Of a stretch of DNA of 64,000 bases, positions 34,952-46,965 are shown one piece after another. Below the pieces are notes generated by a model. It was given only the letters and a program-made list of their open reading frames with translations. It did not search any database and had not been told where the DNA came from. This stretch comes from Bathymodiolus brooksi (lineage: Eukaryota; Mollusca; Bivalvia; Mytilida; Modiolidae), in contig OY804589.1 in the NCBI GenBank assembly GCA_963680875.1, positions 20,852,413 to 20,916,412 on the forward strand. Direction: 5' to 3'. Position numbers and translations under genes: made by a program. Each line of letters begins with the position of its first letter. The stretch's first letter is position 1.

Positions 34952-37946
34952 AATCTATATATCTCCTTAACCTTGTTTTGTAAGTGCGTGTATTTAAATT
35001 ATCTAAGGAATCAATAAAATCACACATATACATGAAGTAGGATCTGAAATAAATATCATAAGGACCACAAAAGAGCATAACTTTTCATTTTGTATTTCAG
35101 ATTGTCTAATTTTTATTGACCTCTGGTCAAAATCTACTGCTATTACTAATATGGAAATATTGCATTTCCAAAACTATCAATGTGTAGTTGCCATTTCTCT
35201 GATATTTCAACAATTCAACGCTCAACGTAATAATTATTGTTCCTATGAAATCCCCACTACAACGACGTTCGTGGTTACAATTATATGATATCATACAGTG
35301 TTTGTAAATATTCGTGCAAAACAACATTCACACGTTATTAGATGTAATATGTATCATACCATTCAAATACTAGTTGAGCGAATTTTATCTATTTTTTGTA
35401 CTTGTGGTATTGTGTCAAAATGGAAAATATAAATTGTATATTCAGATCTTATTAAATCAAAAGACTTCACTATAGAGATAGTGACTTATTTCTCAACAGT
35501 ATTACACATAATTTAACCTAAGCATGTTTTATTGTCATAAAACAACAAAGCAATTCGACACCGGTTATACAAGATAAAGATGCCTTCTCTATATTACACA
35601 TGCCTATACAGAACACAATAAGTGTATATATTGCACTGCATGTACGAAGAGAGGAAGATTTCTAGCTAGCCCTCTAGCCTTCACTTCTTTATTCACTCCT
35701 CGAAATAGCGATAAGTCAATATCACTCTGAGGTAGTCTTTGGCTGAATAACAAAATATATTTTTCATCATAGCGTATCTCGTTTGTAATATGAATTTTTT
35801 TTATGATTCTTCAGATATTCGTGTTTACGTAAATGACATCATTTTGTCTGTGCGTCGGTGATTCTACAATAAAGAAGAAGTAATCAATATTTCCAACTAT
35901 ATTAAGAATAATATCAAGAAAATACTTTCATTGTATTGTTGCCAGTATCATTTCTGTTTTGATGTCTACCTGTGATAAGGTTTGTTATATACATTAGATA
36001 AAGAAAACAATTAATCCATTGGCCAATAATAGCGAGAGTCAAATTAGAACTTATAATTGATCTCTTCGAAGTGTTTAGTTGCTTAAAAGACACACCATCA
36101 AATGACTCTGTTTTATCTCTTCAGCATAAGAAAACTGAGATGTTATTTTTCTATATATCGTATATCCATTTTCCAAGAGAATGCGAATAATAAATAAAAG
36201 TCAGGAGAAAATACAAGTTAAAACCGCTATGCCGTATTGGTTTGTGCATGAACGATCGTGGGTTAAAATCAAGGCTAAAAACAAAGACTATAAAATTGAC
36301 ATTGGTTACAATTCAGCCAATATCGCGGTAGTAAAGTGTAAATTAAGATATGTGATTGGTTTGTTATGTGTTGTTATGATGTCTCCATGGAACAGCTGTT
36401 GATTTTGTGTATCAGTAGTATCAATATCAAAGCTTGATATCTTATCAATAGGGAACGTTTTATCTCCATGACATAGCTAGTAACTGGTTATTTCTCTATA
36501 GCCTCCAAGCATCGAATCACCCACAAATTCAACAGTAATCTAAGTCAATAACTAAGCATATTCCAAAACAGTCTCAGAAGAAGATTGTATAGGTTTGTAA
36601 GGGGAAATTATCATTTTCCTAATTTAATGAGTTTTTGTGTGATGAACATGGTATTTAATGCATTAAATAAATAAGTAACAGATATGTAAAAGTTCCATTT
36701 TACCACAATCATTCTACAGACCTGTATTCTGTTGTAATCCACTATATATATGTAAATCTGAGTTGGAGGATCTACAAGACAAGACACATAAACACTTCTA
36801 TACTAACGTGACATAATTGTTATTTATTGGAGACAAGTTACTAAATAGTTATTCGTTCTGGCTGGAACTCAACACCTACCAACACGAAAATCATATTTGT
36901 GTTCATCTTGCCCAAAATCTTGAATTGAAAGTTAAACCTCAAGTCACGTCAAAATAATCAAATATATCTATATTGTATCTATCATATCAAAGACACTACC
37001 ACTCAGCTATAGGAAACACTTTCATCGTCATGATATGATATCAGGTTTTATCATAACATGAAATATCCTACTATTTATATCGTGACATAGATATCAACTG
37101 TTTCTATGACTTAGTATTGATCTACGTATACAATATGTCTCCCATCATCATTAACACCAATGGATGGTTTTGTGAATCAAAAAACGGTAACAATTGTTCA
37201 TAGAACTTTCTAACACTACTTCGGGTTTGTATTTTATATTTATTTCTGATTGTATCTTTTAAAATCCATTGACCAGTATATTTTCCCACTCTTTCGACAG
37301 TATGGTAATATTAATATAATTTTAGAGTGATGATCTATAGAGTGGGGGTTGACAGAAGAGTGGTTGGTTTTGCTATGATTGGGTATATTGTCGACAACAG
37401 CTATATGTTCAAATGTATTGGAACATTTCGTTTATCTTGCTCCATAGCGATAATAAACGGAGGAGCAAAAATACCACACCATCAGAACAATTCAAAAATA
37501 CAATAGATATATCGTAGACAAGGAGGCAAAAGCGACATTTCTAAAAACACAGTCATGTGACTTATCACCTTCCTGCCTTGAAAAGTGGCTGTTGAACTAG
37601 CTCCTTGGAACCAACCCCCTCCCCTCTTAGGGAAATGATACGTTCGAGTAAGTGTTTTCCAAATGTGAGTAAAATGCCCACATTCACATTAATAACACAG
37701 AAACACACAGTTATTTTAATTTTCCACTTTTAGCTGTTATTTTGTTTGTTGAATGTATTCAGTACTCACCCAGTGTCTCCAGTTGTGTCATAAATTGCAC
37801 TTTCTGCTATAAATAGAAATTAAGCTTTATAAAGTAAATTATGTTTTAAATTGGTTGAATTACGGTTATCATTTACACATTTCAAACTTCTAACTTGTAT
37901 TGTTCTCTGACTACTTGGTATTACTATTCTCACTTCTTCATAAAAC
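34952..37946. other. Gene-free stretch
   Basis: AT-rich sequence with scattered short frames only, the longest 73 codons at 36181-36402, without domain, splice or codon-usage support. If the receptor has cytoplasmic exons they may lie here or further left, but I cannot point to one. Confidence 0.35.
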
Positions 37947-38290
37947 ACAATGACGGGGTACTGGTCAGCGTACTCGTCTCGATTGCGGTATATCGTGTGT
38001 TCGAAACCCGGTCGGGTCAAACCAAAGACTATTTAATTGGTATATTTTGCTTCTCTGCAATCACGCATCACTAAGGAGAAAGACCAAAGACTGGTTGGCT
38101 CAGAGTAAGAATAATGTGTTAGAGTGGAGAATTATGCCTACCCGCGAAATGTTGCTTCAGTAAACTAGCACTAAGTCCACCAAACCGAACATCATTATCT
38201 TATCATCGAATATGTAACTTATTCTTGTCATGATATATCTGTAAGCATTTCCCATTGGCGTTAAACAACACTCACACACTCACTCACTCT
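37947..38290 (+). repeat. SINE family B, complete copy
   Basis: The tRNA-like head has GGTCAGCGTACTCG (A-box-like) and GTGTTCGAAACCCGG (B-box). The body (AGACTGGTTGGCTCAGAG) is shared with the tandem units, and the 3' end GGCGTTAAACAACACTCAC runs into a (CACT)n tail. This copy defines the full length of the family in the window. Confidence 0.75.
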
Positions 38291-39462
38291 CTTCTTCATA
38301 ATCATATCATTATTTTATTATTATGAGTCAGTCAAAACACGGTTATCATTGTCGTAGAGTTTGTTGGTAACTCAGCCACGATTCCGTTGAAATCATTTTT
38401 CCGTTTCTTCTCCATTTTCCGACAAAATTATTTCTGATAAGATACGTACTGAAGCATTGTGTTTCAACTATTTGTAGACATGCTTTCCATATGAACTTAA
38501 TATTTTCTGTTTCCTTATATGCACTTGGGAAATAACTTTACCGGTATGTCTTTAATGTGACAAATATTGCCTACCATGCTGGAGAACCTTAACTCAACAT
38601 TGGTGTGTATGCGGTTCGTGATATTTGATGTTTTGACTCATGGTTTTTCATATGTTTTTGACTTGTTTTTATTTTTGTCTTGTTTTTGTTTTTGTTTTTG
38701 TCTGTTTTTGTTTTCGCTGTGTCTTGTTTTTTTTTATTATTTTGTTTACTCTTTTTTTATCATACTTTCACTTTAATATCTGTACGGAATTAAGCATTTT
38801 TGTCCTGTAAATAAAAGGGAAAACATGCACACGTGTCTCAAATTTTCCATGCATGTTCTTCAATGTGCATAACACTACAAATAACATATGTACTGTTTAT
38901 GTAATAATTGTTGACTTTGAATGCATACACATATATTTGAGTCAGATATGATCAATAAAATATTGAGTTGAGTGTTCAAATGAATTATTAAAACAGATAG
39001 AGTGAAACAGTGATCATCTCATATAATGTGACATTACATGTTCATTGTAGTCGACTTATGTGGTAAAGCTTACATATACATGTACTAGTACTTTCCCCTT
39101 ATGATATATTACCTAACTGACCAATCCGAGCTTAGAGCATATACTGAAGCAGTCATTTTAAAAGAAAAACGACCAGTTCGCTTTGTAGTAGTTTGGATTT
39201 TTTTTTAATGTAATGGCATAAATATTCTTGGTAATTGAAGGTCAATATGCATTTATTTAATAAGGATTATCTTTAGCCCAAATGTTAAACATCCCATGAT
39301 ATTCTTACAGAACGCAGAATAATCGTGTACCTTTCAGAAAATTGCATAGAAGTCTTGTTGTACATGTATTTTTGCTTCCAATTCTCCGATATCACCCAGA
39401 ATATGACCAGCCCCGGATTCTTAGCATGAGTAACAGTCCTTGTTTCGTCAATTCACTCATGT
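38291..39462. other. Gene-free stretch with T-rich low complexity
   Basis: Includes a TTTTTGT-type low-complexity tract at 38660-38765 whose open frame (FLFLSCFCFCF) is an artefact of composition. Nothing else is recognised. Confidence 0.4.
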
Positions 39463-39680
39463 ATCTATTTAGATCTATGCATATTCAATCTATTTAGATC
39501 TATGCATATTCAATCTATTTAGATCTATGCATATTTAATCTATTTAGATCTATGTATGTTCAATCTATTTAAATATATGCGTATTCAATCTATTTAGATC
39601 TTTGCATATTCAATCTATTTAGATCTATGCATATTCAATCTATTTAGATCTATGCATATTCAATCTATTTAGATCTATGC
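39463..39680. repeat. 25-bp minisatellite, about 9 copies
   Basis: The unit CTATTTAGATCTATGCATAT plus five bases (25 bp) repeats nine times with few changes. It begins only about 10 bp inside the intron that follows the membrane exon (donor at 39689-39690), so the array lies against a splice donor. Confidence 0.9.
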
Positions 39681-39690
39681 ATGTTCATAC

Positions 39691-39819
39691 CTGGTTTTCT
39701 AAGTCTATATCGCTTCAAAATATAAATAGATACAATAAGTAATCCTACAACCACAGCTGTTGATCCAATCCCAGCTCCAATGCCAATTGTTGCCGAACTG
39801 TTGTCATCCTTGGATCCTA
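39691..39819 (-). CDS. Single-pass transmembrane exon of an Ig-TSP1 receptor
   Basis: A 129-bp minus-strand exon, acceptor TTCTTACAG, donor GTATGA, phase 1-1. It encodes a short polar Ser/Asp-rich stalk (SKDDNSSA), a hydrophobic helix of about 22 residues (TIGIGAGIGSTAVVVGLLIV continuing SIYIL) and a basic stop-transfer (KRYRLRK). This is the layout of a type I membrane protein. It follows three TSP1 exons of the same phase. No downstream cytoplasmic exon is identified. The TM call is strong; linkage to the Ig exons is inferred from strand, order and phase. Confidence 0.8.
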
Positions 39820-40897
39820 CTGTAAGAAAGAACGTTCATCATGAAATATAATATCGTTGTCGTATGTTATTTTATGTAGATCGGCCGATGTTGTTGCTAT
39901 TGTTTGTTAGTTATATTTTTATTTGGGTAGATAAATTACTGCACCTGGTGAGATTTACTTAACAAATATGGTCTATACGGTCCATTCAGTGACCCCATGA
40001 ATATTTATATGGTGAATGATATGTAATTATAAGATTATCTGTGACCCCACCACAGAAACTAGATATTAGTAAAATGTTGAAATGGCATTGACATCATTGT
40101 AGCTTTGTTTCTGTAAAATGTCACTTTTACACACAGCAAAGATCTGCATGTTTAACTGTATCATTGCAATGCACAGATGCCGATATGTACAGATGCCGAT
40201 ACATTTGAAAATATACAATTCCCTCACGAAAAATCCACTGTCGTAAGCAATATGAAAAGCGAAAGAACGAACAATGAATTGAAAGTGAATCTTGCGAATG
40301 CACAAGCGAGGGACAATAACACACAGGTGTGCCATATTGGCGTTCGTATAGAACTATAAGTTTTAAGTCATATCCACTTGATATACAGGCATATTGTATT
40401 ATCTTCATTTTCCGTGTACATGTACAAAAATAAACTACATATTTAGGGAGACAATATACAGATGATATATGTTGCAAAATGCCTTTCTTTTTAAATAATT
40501 AGCGATATCAGAAATATATTGAATAACACATCAATTTACGAGGACAAAAATACAAATTGGAATGTATTTTCTTTCTTTGATATCAAAATAATTATTAGAT
40601 TTGTTTAAAGTTGGTATGCACAACGGCCCTGAATAAATACATGAAATCACTTTTGAATAATACCCATAGCTTGACCGATATTCCGCATGTGCGAATTAAA
40701 ATATATCCGTAGTTTAATTATTACATTGTTTATATAGCCAACGGAGGACGTCATATTACAGTTTTGCATTCTGTATTCATATATTCTTTGAAATATGAAT
40801 TAAAACACAAACTGATCAAATAAATATATTTTCACTTTCTGGCTATTTGTATTATTATTCACATTGTTTCACTCGCAGAAGAAGGCACCATTTTAAT
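39820..40897 (-). other. Intron, no other feature recognised
   Basis: Sequence between the membrane exon and the last TSP1 exon block. Overlapping short frames on both strands near 40066-40477 have no domain or splice support. Confidence 0.4.
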
Positions 40898-41483
40898 GGT
40901 CAAGGCACAAAGTCATATACATTTAACTCAGTAGAACGGAATACAAACATACACTATATATTTACTGAATTAAACAATTCTAAAATTTACCTGGACACAA
41001 CTTTATAGAGCATGAATTCATTTCTGTGTCATTTCCTTGACAGGTTGAACCACCATGTGCAGACTCTGAACTGTTACATTCATGATATCGTGATCTTGAT
41101 CCACTACCACATGTCGCTGAACATGAATTCCAATCCTGCCATGTACCCCAGTTTCCATTTACTAAATATATAAAATGAAATATAAGTGTTAAGAAAAACG
41201 ATTACAATTGAAAAATCACCAGAATATAATTGTCTTTATTATCCCTATCATCATAGAGTTTACAAGATACCGCCCACATTGAACATTTGCTATTTATCAA
41301 GATTTTACCCTTTGTGGACATTACTGTCTGCGAACATTTCCTAAAGACAGAAAAGCATCCGCACTTTTGTGTACACTGTAATCCATTTCGAACGTATATA
41401 ACCATACAAATATGGACGGTACATAGGATGATATTGATGCTGCTACATAAGTTGTGCACACATAATAAACGTGACCTGATATT
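40898..41483. repeat. TSP1-exon duplication block, member 1
   Basis: About 590 bp, including the exon at 40991-41161 and about 420 bp of non-exonic flank, is repeated in direct orientation at 42062-42656. The repeated flank holds an open minus-strand frame in both members (41202-41459 and 42376-42633, 85 codons each). Confidence 0.85.
40991..41161 (-). CDS. Thrombospondin type-1 repeat exon (third TSP1)
   Basis: A 171-bp phase 1-1 exon (acceptor ATTTAG, donor GTAAAT). It encodes a complete TSP1 module: NGNWGTWQDWNSCSATCGSG with the W-x-x-W-x-x-W-x-x-C layering, C-x-x-T-C-G, RSRYHEC, the G-G-x-x-C segment (GGSTCQG) and a closing CSIKLCP. All six cysteines are present. TSP1 modules bind matrix glycosaminoglycans or partner receptors at the cell surface. 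It is the product of a tandem duplication with 42161-42331. Confidence 0.9.
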
Positions 41484-42061
41484 TGCCTATGTTAACCATG
41501 TCTTTCATTTCACACTATATGTCTAAGTCAGACCATATAAGCCACCGGTGTACAAAGTTCAAAGATATTACAAATGTACCATAAACTAAAACAAAGACAC
41601 GATTGAGTGATTAATTGTTGTTTATCATGAGCAGTATCTGATCTATTTGCATGATGTGAACCATTGTATACACAAGTTGTCTCTTGTTGATATTTCCCAT
41701 CAAAACAGAAAGTGAATATAATTACGACTTGATTCGCAAAGGACAACATATACAAATGAGACAGGTGTACCATAAAAGCCATATTTCGGTTTATATATAA
41801 ACTTAGTATGGGATACATGCTATTATATACTTTTTTCCTACCTTCCTATTAGTGTTCCCATTCCTCTATCAATCTACTAGTTCGATTACGTCACATTAAT
41901 CCATTGCAAAAGATCAATATCTAGAACTGAGTTGATCACCTCCTATCAAATGTATTACCGAGTTTGCTATGCCTGTAAGAGCTCATTTATGTTTTGAAAT
42001 CTTTTATTGAGACAATTAACATTCAAACTATAAACAAAAATATAAATTCGCTTTCTTGTCA

Positions 42062-42656
42062 AAGGTATCATTGATTGCATTGTCACATACACTTAATTCA
42101 GTAGAACGCAATACACGCATACATCATGTATTCCCTGAATTAAACAATTCTAAAATTTACCTGGACACAACTTCATAGAGCACGATTCAATTTCTGTGTC
42201 ATTTCCTTGACATTTTGTGCCCCCATGTACAGGCTCTGGATTGTTACATTCATGATATCGTGACCTTGATCCATTACCACATGTCACTGAACATGAATTC
42301 CAATCTTTCCATGTACCCCAGTTTCCATTTACTAAATATATAAAATGAAATATAAGTGTTAAGAAAGAAAAACGATTACAATTGAAAAATCACCAGAATA
42401 TAATTGTCTTTATTTTCCCAATCATGATAAACTTTACAAGTTGCCGTCCACATTGAAAATTTGCTGTTTATCACGATTTTGCCGTTTGTGGACATTACTG
42501 TCGGCGTATATTTCCTAAAGACAGAAAAGCATCCGCACTTTTGTCGACACTGGTATCCATTTCGAACGTATAGAACCATACAAATATGGACAGCATATAG
42601 TATGATATTGCTGTTGCTACATAAGTTGTACACACAAAATAAACGTGACCTGATAT
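42062..42656. repeat. TSP1-exon duplication block, member 2
   Basis: Direct counterpart of 40898-41483. Divergence is visible in the intron part (roughly one base in eight) and lower in the exon. Confidence 0.85.
42161..42331 (-). CDS. Thrombospondin type-1 repeat exon (second TSP1)
   Basis: A 171-bp phase 1-1 exon with the same borders as its duplicate. Residues include NGNWGTWKDWNSCSVTCGNG, RSRYHEC, NNPEPVHGG, TKCQGNDTE and CSMKLCP, again with six cysteines. Changes relative to the duplicate are mainly outside cysteines and tryptophans, consistent with selection on the fold. Confidence 0.9.
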
Positions 42657-42827
42657 TACAAATGTATTTGTTGTATTACCTTATACAGACTCCCAATTAT
42701 GAATACTCTTTTGCATATATTTTTATTATTCTATAAGACGAACGTCGAGTCTACATTATATACATAAGCTGAATCGACTACGTTAGGAAAGTGAGTAAAT
42801 GTTAACACATATAACTTTAACACATAC

Positions 42828-43001
42828 CTTGGCATGAGATGTTAGTAGAGCATGAACCAGTTTCATTATGAAATCCTAGGCAAGGAGACCCGCCATTTAC
42901 AGGTGATGGATTATCACAGGCTCTAGTTCGTGTCCTTGTTCCTCCAACACACGTCTTTGTACATGGAGTCCAGCTTCCCCACGGACCCCAGTTTCCATTT
43001 A
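42828..43001 (-). CDS. Thrombospondin type-1 repeat exon (first TSP1)
   Basis: A 174-bp phase 1-1 exon, acceptor TTTTAG, donor GTATGT. It encodes NGNWGPWGSWTPCTKTCVGG, TRTRTRACDNPSPVNGG, SPCLGF and a closing CSTNISC, a canonical TSP1 with an R-x-R-x-R-x-C ladder. It is more diverged from the other two than they are from each other, so it is the older module. It is the TSP1 exon closest to the Ig exons in gene order. Confidence 0.9.
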
Positions 43002-43139
43002 CTAAAAGGAAATAAACATTAACGTGGTTAATATCTGTAAAAACTATTAATGGAGCAAAGTTCTTTGTGGTCTTTCTAGTTAAAGCACAATGTTTATATT
43101 TTCAATAAAATACCAAAGATATCTGCTAAATATCGGTTT

Positions 43140-43405
43140 GATTTAGTTTGATTAATGGTGTTCAACGCCACTTTCAACAATATTTTAGGCATTTCGTCAC
43201 GGTAAGTTTTATTGGTGGAGTACCCGTAGAAAACGACCGACCTGTCGCTGGTCACTGATAAACTTTATCGCATAATGTTGTATCGAGTACACCTCACTAT
43301 GAACGGGGTTCTAACTCACTACGTCAGTGGTGATAGGCACTGATTGCACAGGTAGTTGTATATCTAACTACCACACGATCACGACCACGACTAGCTGCAA
43401 TAATG
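43140..43405 (-). repeat. SINE family A, long copy
   Basis: Read on the minus strand: tRNA-like head GTCGTGGTCGTGATCGTG, B-box-like GAGTTAGAACCCCG, body GTACTCGATACAACATTATG, a conserved 3' domain (GGTACTCCACCAATAAAAC) and TTGTTGAAAGTGGCGTTGAA before an A/T-rich tail. The 3' domain resembles the conserved domains shared by invertebrate tRNA-SINE superfamilies. Confidence 0.75.
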
Positions 43406-44004
43406 TAGCTCCTGTGACAAACTTGTGTCTCGGCAGGGCTACAACGCGGTCCCATTCGTCACAATGGAGCAAACAAAGTTGCAGTTGAAACATAAAAACT
43501 CACTATTTACGCTTCAAACATTTCATTATAACTATTACTGGTGATCCCAGTCCTTGTTAAATCGGTTTGGCTGAGATAGCAACAACCTTATTCAAATTTA
43601 TCGATCGTTTGCCAAAACCGGAAACTACGGAAGGCGGAGCTTTTCTAAATATGGTATTGTTTTCTACGGCTGATGTAAACATTCACGCCTCAAATCGCCG
43701 AATATGCTATCGACATCCAAATAGTGAGGCCGGAAATGACGAAATTCAAAATGTTCAGAAAGAAAGTAAACATGGATTTTTATTTTGTGGGAATTCCATT
43801 CTAAAATACTGGTAGGTGATACAAACTTGTTATAATAATGGACAAAGGGAAAGGTTATGTCATATTATTGATAAATGCAGGCGTCAGAAACTCTGTGAGC
43901 GAGCGCAAAAAAATATCGGCGGCTGCTCCATTACATGTAATGGCATCCCGTTATAACCCTGCGAGTAAGCGAGCATTTAGGGTTTTATTATGAGAACTCG
44001 ACCA
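43406..44004. other. Unassigned stretch with one open frame
   Basis: Contains an 83-codon plus-strand frame (43567-43815) with normal amino-acid composition but no recognised domain, and two CCGGAAA or GGCGGAGC-type motifs that could be promoter-like. Not supported as a gene. Confidence 0.25.
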
Positions 44005-44765
44005 CGACGGCCCATGTTAAATACCGGATGTCAATTTATTCCATATAATATTGCAATATAGCATCCTACATTATAATAATAAAAACGTAGATATCAAATT
44101 CAATACGCACAAGGCGTTTCTGCAATAATCTCCATTATGTACGCTCAAGTTCAAAAGATTGGAAAACCAAATAAAAAAACATCCTATGGAGTAAGAACAC
44201 AATAAGGGTATAAACAGGATAGCTAAAAATCGGGCTATGGTCACATATGCCCGAGGGAGGAGAACAATAGTCTTAGTAATAATTATATTATTTAGTAACT
44301 TTGCAATTTCAATTATATAAGTATATCTGATAAACCATGCCAGTTTCGAAACACTGGCTACTGGGTAGATGATACCTCCGGAGACTAATAGTCCACCAGC
44401 AGAGGTATCAATCTAGTGATAGTAACACTGACTACTGCGTAGATGATACCTCCGGAGACTAATAGCCCACCAGCACAGGTATCAACATAGTGATAGTAAT
44501 AAAAACGTATATATCAAGTTTAGTGTGCATGACCTTGATAGGGTACGCTCATTATTTAGACAATATAATATGCTTAAATTAAAATTAATAAAATGCTACA
44601 AATTTTGGTTAAATATCTGTTTTCAATATATTCCATATAATATAATAACATAGCATGCAACATTGTAATAAGTTCTGTTTTTCATAACCGGTATGCGTGT
44701 GGGTGCACATCATGATTAGTTGGTGTTTTGTCAATTTTAAGTATCAAGAATGATTTTCAAATCTA
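44005..44765. mobile_element. Element with tandem-repeat core, copy with 2 core units
   Basis: The left flank (CCATGTTAAATACCGGATGT) and right flank (ending AAGAATGATTTTCAAATCTA) are shared with 46965-48038. Between them lie 74-bp core repeats at about 44348-44495. A fixed flank, variable core, fixed flank design is known from the pearl-type, Helentron-related elements of bivalves; the match here is structural only. Confidence 0.55.
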
Positions 44766-45163
44766 CATATTTATTGATTAGATGTGGAACATCGAAAAAA
44801 AACGTAATTCGCCAGTTTCGACGTTTCTCAAAATAAAACCTAATGAGACATTGACTCTGAAAGCCGACGTTTGTTGTGTGAAAATATTGCGTACCATCTC
44901 TGGAAAAGTGGGGGAGGGTTATATCGTTTAAGGTAAGATTATATCGGTCCTAGACACGGTTTCCACTGTTTGCCTGTGTTTGGATGGTATGTCAGTTTCT
45001 TGGATATAGTATTCTGATTTCCGGGTCCTTTGGTAATATATTAAGTTCAATGGACGGACTATTGGAAGACTGGGGATTGTTAATTCGTCTTCTTATTGCA
45101 GGACTATTGGATGGTCCATGTTCGGGGGAAGCGGGTCTCTGAACTAGCATCCATGGTCTCACT
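44766..45163. other. No supported feature
   Basis: Follows the zinc-finger relic on the minus strand. A frame continues open to 44992 but it is out of frame with the fingers. Confidence 0.3.
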
Positions 45164-45777
45164 TCAGGTATTTCGGTGACGGAGCATGTTTTCCCTTCTA
45201 TTACAAAATTGACCACAAACGGGACAGGTAATTGTGTAGTTGTGGGATTCCTCGTGGCGTTTCTTATTATCAGGACGGCTGAATTATTTTCCGCAGATGT
45301 TGCAGGATTAGGCTTGAGAATATTGGATGTGAGTTTCCATGTGTCTAGTGAGATTGCGCTTCTCCATAAACTGTTTCCCACATTTTTCACACACGTACTT
45401 CTGAAACGAAAAAATAGAAACCCATGCTAGGTTTGGATAAAAATTGCAGTTGTATTTTTATTCCTGTTTTGAGATTTGATTGTCTTTTTGTTTGTGTGAT
45501 GCATATATTTAGTGGAATGACTAGATCCCTTCTTTAGTCTGGTAGCTTGTGCGTTTCTGTTTCTTTTTTTCTTGGTCTCGTTATCTAATCGTGTATCTAA
45601 ATACGTAGTAATGATTCCCAACGTAGCCTCGTTATTTTTCTTTCCTTTTTTCATTAACCATACTATATTTAATAGTTATGTTTCATTTATCAAACCCAAT
45701 GGAGCTTTGATTAAAACGTAAACACATAATAAAAAAACACTTACGTTATGTTTATCCATCTTCATGCTTACTTGAAC
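45164..45777 (-). pseudogene. C2H2 zinc-finger gene remnant, two exons with in-frame stops
   Basis: Minus-strand exon 45745-45777 (acceptor TCTTTTCCAG, donor GTAAGT) carries ATG and seven codons. It joins in phase to exon 45164-45400 (acceptor CGTTTCAG). The joined frame encodes a first finger YVCEKCGKQF with RHMETH, a second SCNICGK with KKRHEESH, and a third CPVCGQFCNRRENMLRHRNT, then a stop. TAA codons at 45308-45310 and 45284-45286 interrupt it. The product would have been a small nuclear DNA-binding protein of about 86 residues. It lies within a large intron of the Ig-TSP1 gene on the same strand. Confidence 0.7.
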
Positions 45778-46259
45778 CTGGAAAAGAATGCATATTTAAT
45801 ATAACTACATTACATACCACCTGTCCTACTTCATCGAAAATCAGCCAGGAACTGAATGACATTAATAAAACTACATTCGTTCGGACTTATACATTTGACG
45901 TAATGCATTCTTTTAAAATTATAACAATATGTAGTAAGATTGTTCAAATAACTCGTATCATATTTCATTTTTCTGAAAGATTCATACTAAAAGTAAAAAC
46001 TTTACAATATGTAGCAAATGGAAAACTAGTGTACAAAAATCTTTCAATAGTTTGAAGGAAATTATAAGAATATTGATTAAAACGTGTAAATGGGAAACAG
46101 ATGTTCTCCATAGAAAACAAAATGTCACAATACGATCAGTCATTATACAAGACCATTGATTTGAATAAAATCAAAGACTGTTTCCTGAATTAAAAATCAA
46201 CGTGTGAAAAGACTACATGAATTAATTTGAAAACAGAAGATAATACTGATTAAAATATG

Positions 46260-46400
46260 CAAGTATAGTAGGATTGAGATGCTTACCTTCGTTCGAATAT
46301 AAATTCTCCACTATATTACACAAGATAAACACATCCTGTCACTATGAAAGTTGGAGCGAAAATGCCGATTTTCAAATTGAAAAATACAAAGGTTAACATT
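46260..46400 (-). other. Probable 5' leader exon of the zinc-finger gene
   Basis: A strong donor (AAG followed by GTAAGC) ends a candidate exon at 46287 on the minus strand, 510 bp upstream of the ATG-bearing exon. The exon start is not determined; it would lie between about 46400 and the GC-rich motif cluster. Confidence 0.4.
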
Positions 46401-46710
46401 TGAATATGATTGGACGAAAGAAAAGGATTCAACGAATGGCCAAACATAAATGGTACGAAAGCTCTCATTGGACATATAAGGAGAACCGTGGTTGGCTAAT
46501 GGAAAGAGGGATTGTGGCATTGCATTGGTCGAATTCCCAAGGTTTTCATTGGTCGATATTTAAGCGGGGAAAATGGAATGCCTATGGGAAACTCCCAAAA
46601 GTTTCCGAATTGACCCCGAGATATCTCCGAAGAAAAAACGGTGGGAAAACCCGGTGAGAAAAAAGGCGGGGCGAATTATCTCCCTTACACTTCCCATTAC
46701 CTCACTTCCT

Positions 46711-46832
46711 ATAAGTCATTTCCGGTGACTTCCGGTGATGCAATTTCATGTCACTTCCGCTGGCGTCATTTCCGGTGACTTCCGGTGAGACCACTTCCGG
46801 TGACGTCATTTCCGGTGATGTCACTGCTCCTC
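46711..46832 (-). promoter_or_regulatory. Clustered ETS-type (CCGGAAGT) and CRE (TGACGTCA) motifs
   Basis: ACTTCCGG, ATTTCCGG or their variants occur about eight times in 120 bp, in a TTCCGGTGAY tandem pattern, with one perfect TGACGTCA at about 46802. Read on the minus strand these are ETS consensus sites, common in promoters of broadly expressed genes. The position is right for the minus-strand zinc-finger gene. It could equally be a simple GC-rich minisatellite. Confidence 0.45.
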
Positions 46833-46864
46833 AACCACTCCTCCTCAAATACGCGCCCGATTCA

Positions 46865-46965
46865 ACATGACATACTACTAACGGGGTACGAACTCACAGC
46901 GTCAGTGGTGATATGCACTGATTCTACCGGTTGTTGTATATCTAACTACCACACGATCACGACAA
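46865..46965 (-). repeat. SINE family A head (partial)
   Basis: The minus strand contains the same tRNA-like head (GTAGTTAGATATACAACAAC) and CACTGACGCTGTGAGTTCG as the copy at 43140. The 3' domain is missing and the sequence passes directly into the tandem-core element. Confidence 0.65.

Noticed and set aside
36181..36402. 73-codon ORF as a gene
   Set aside because: No domain, splice or neighbour support in a gene-free AT-rich region.
38567..38776. Phe/Cys/Leu-rich ORF as a membrane protein
   Set aside because: Caused by a T-rich low-complexity tract.
43567..43815. 83-codon ORF as a gene
   Set aside because: No recognised motif and no splice context. Kept only as an unassigned stretch.
44992..45390. 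132-codon minus-strand ORF as a real gene
   Set aside because: It is an out-of-frame shadow. The neighbouring frame contains three ordered C2H2 fingers, although with stops.
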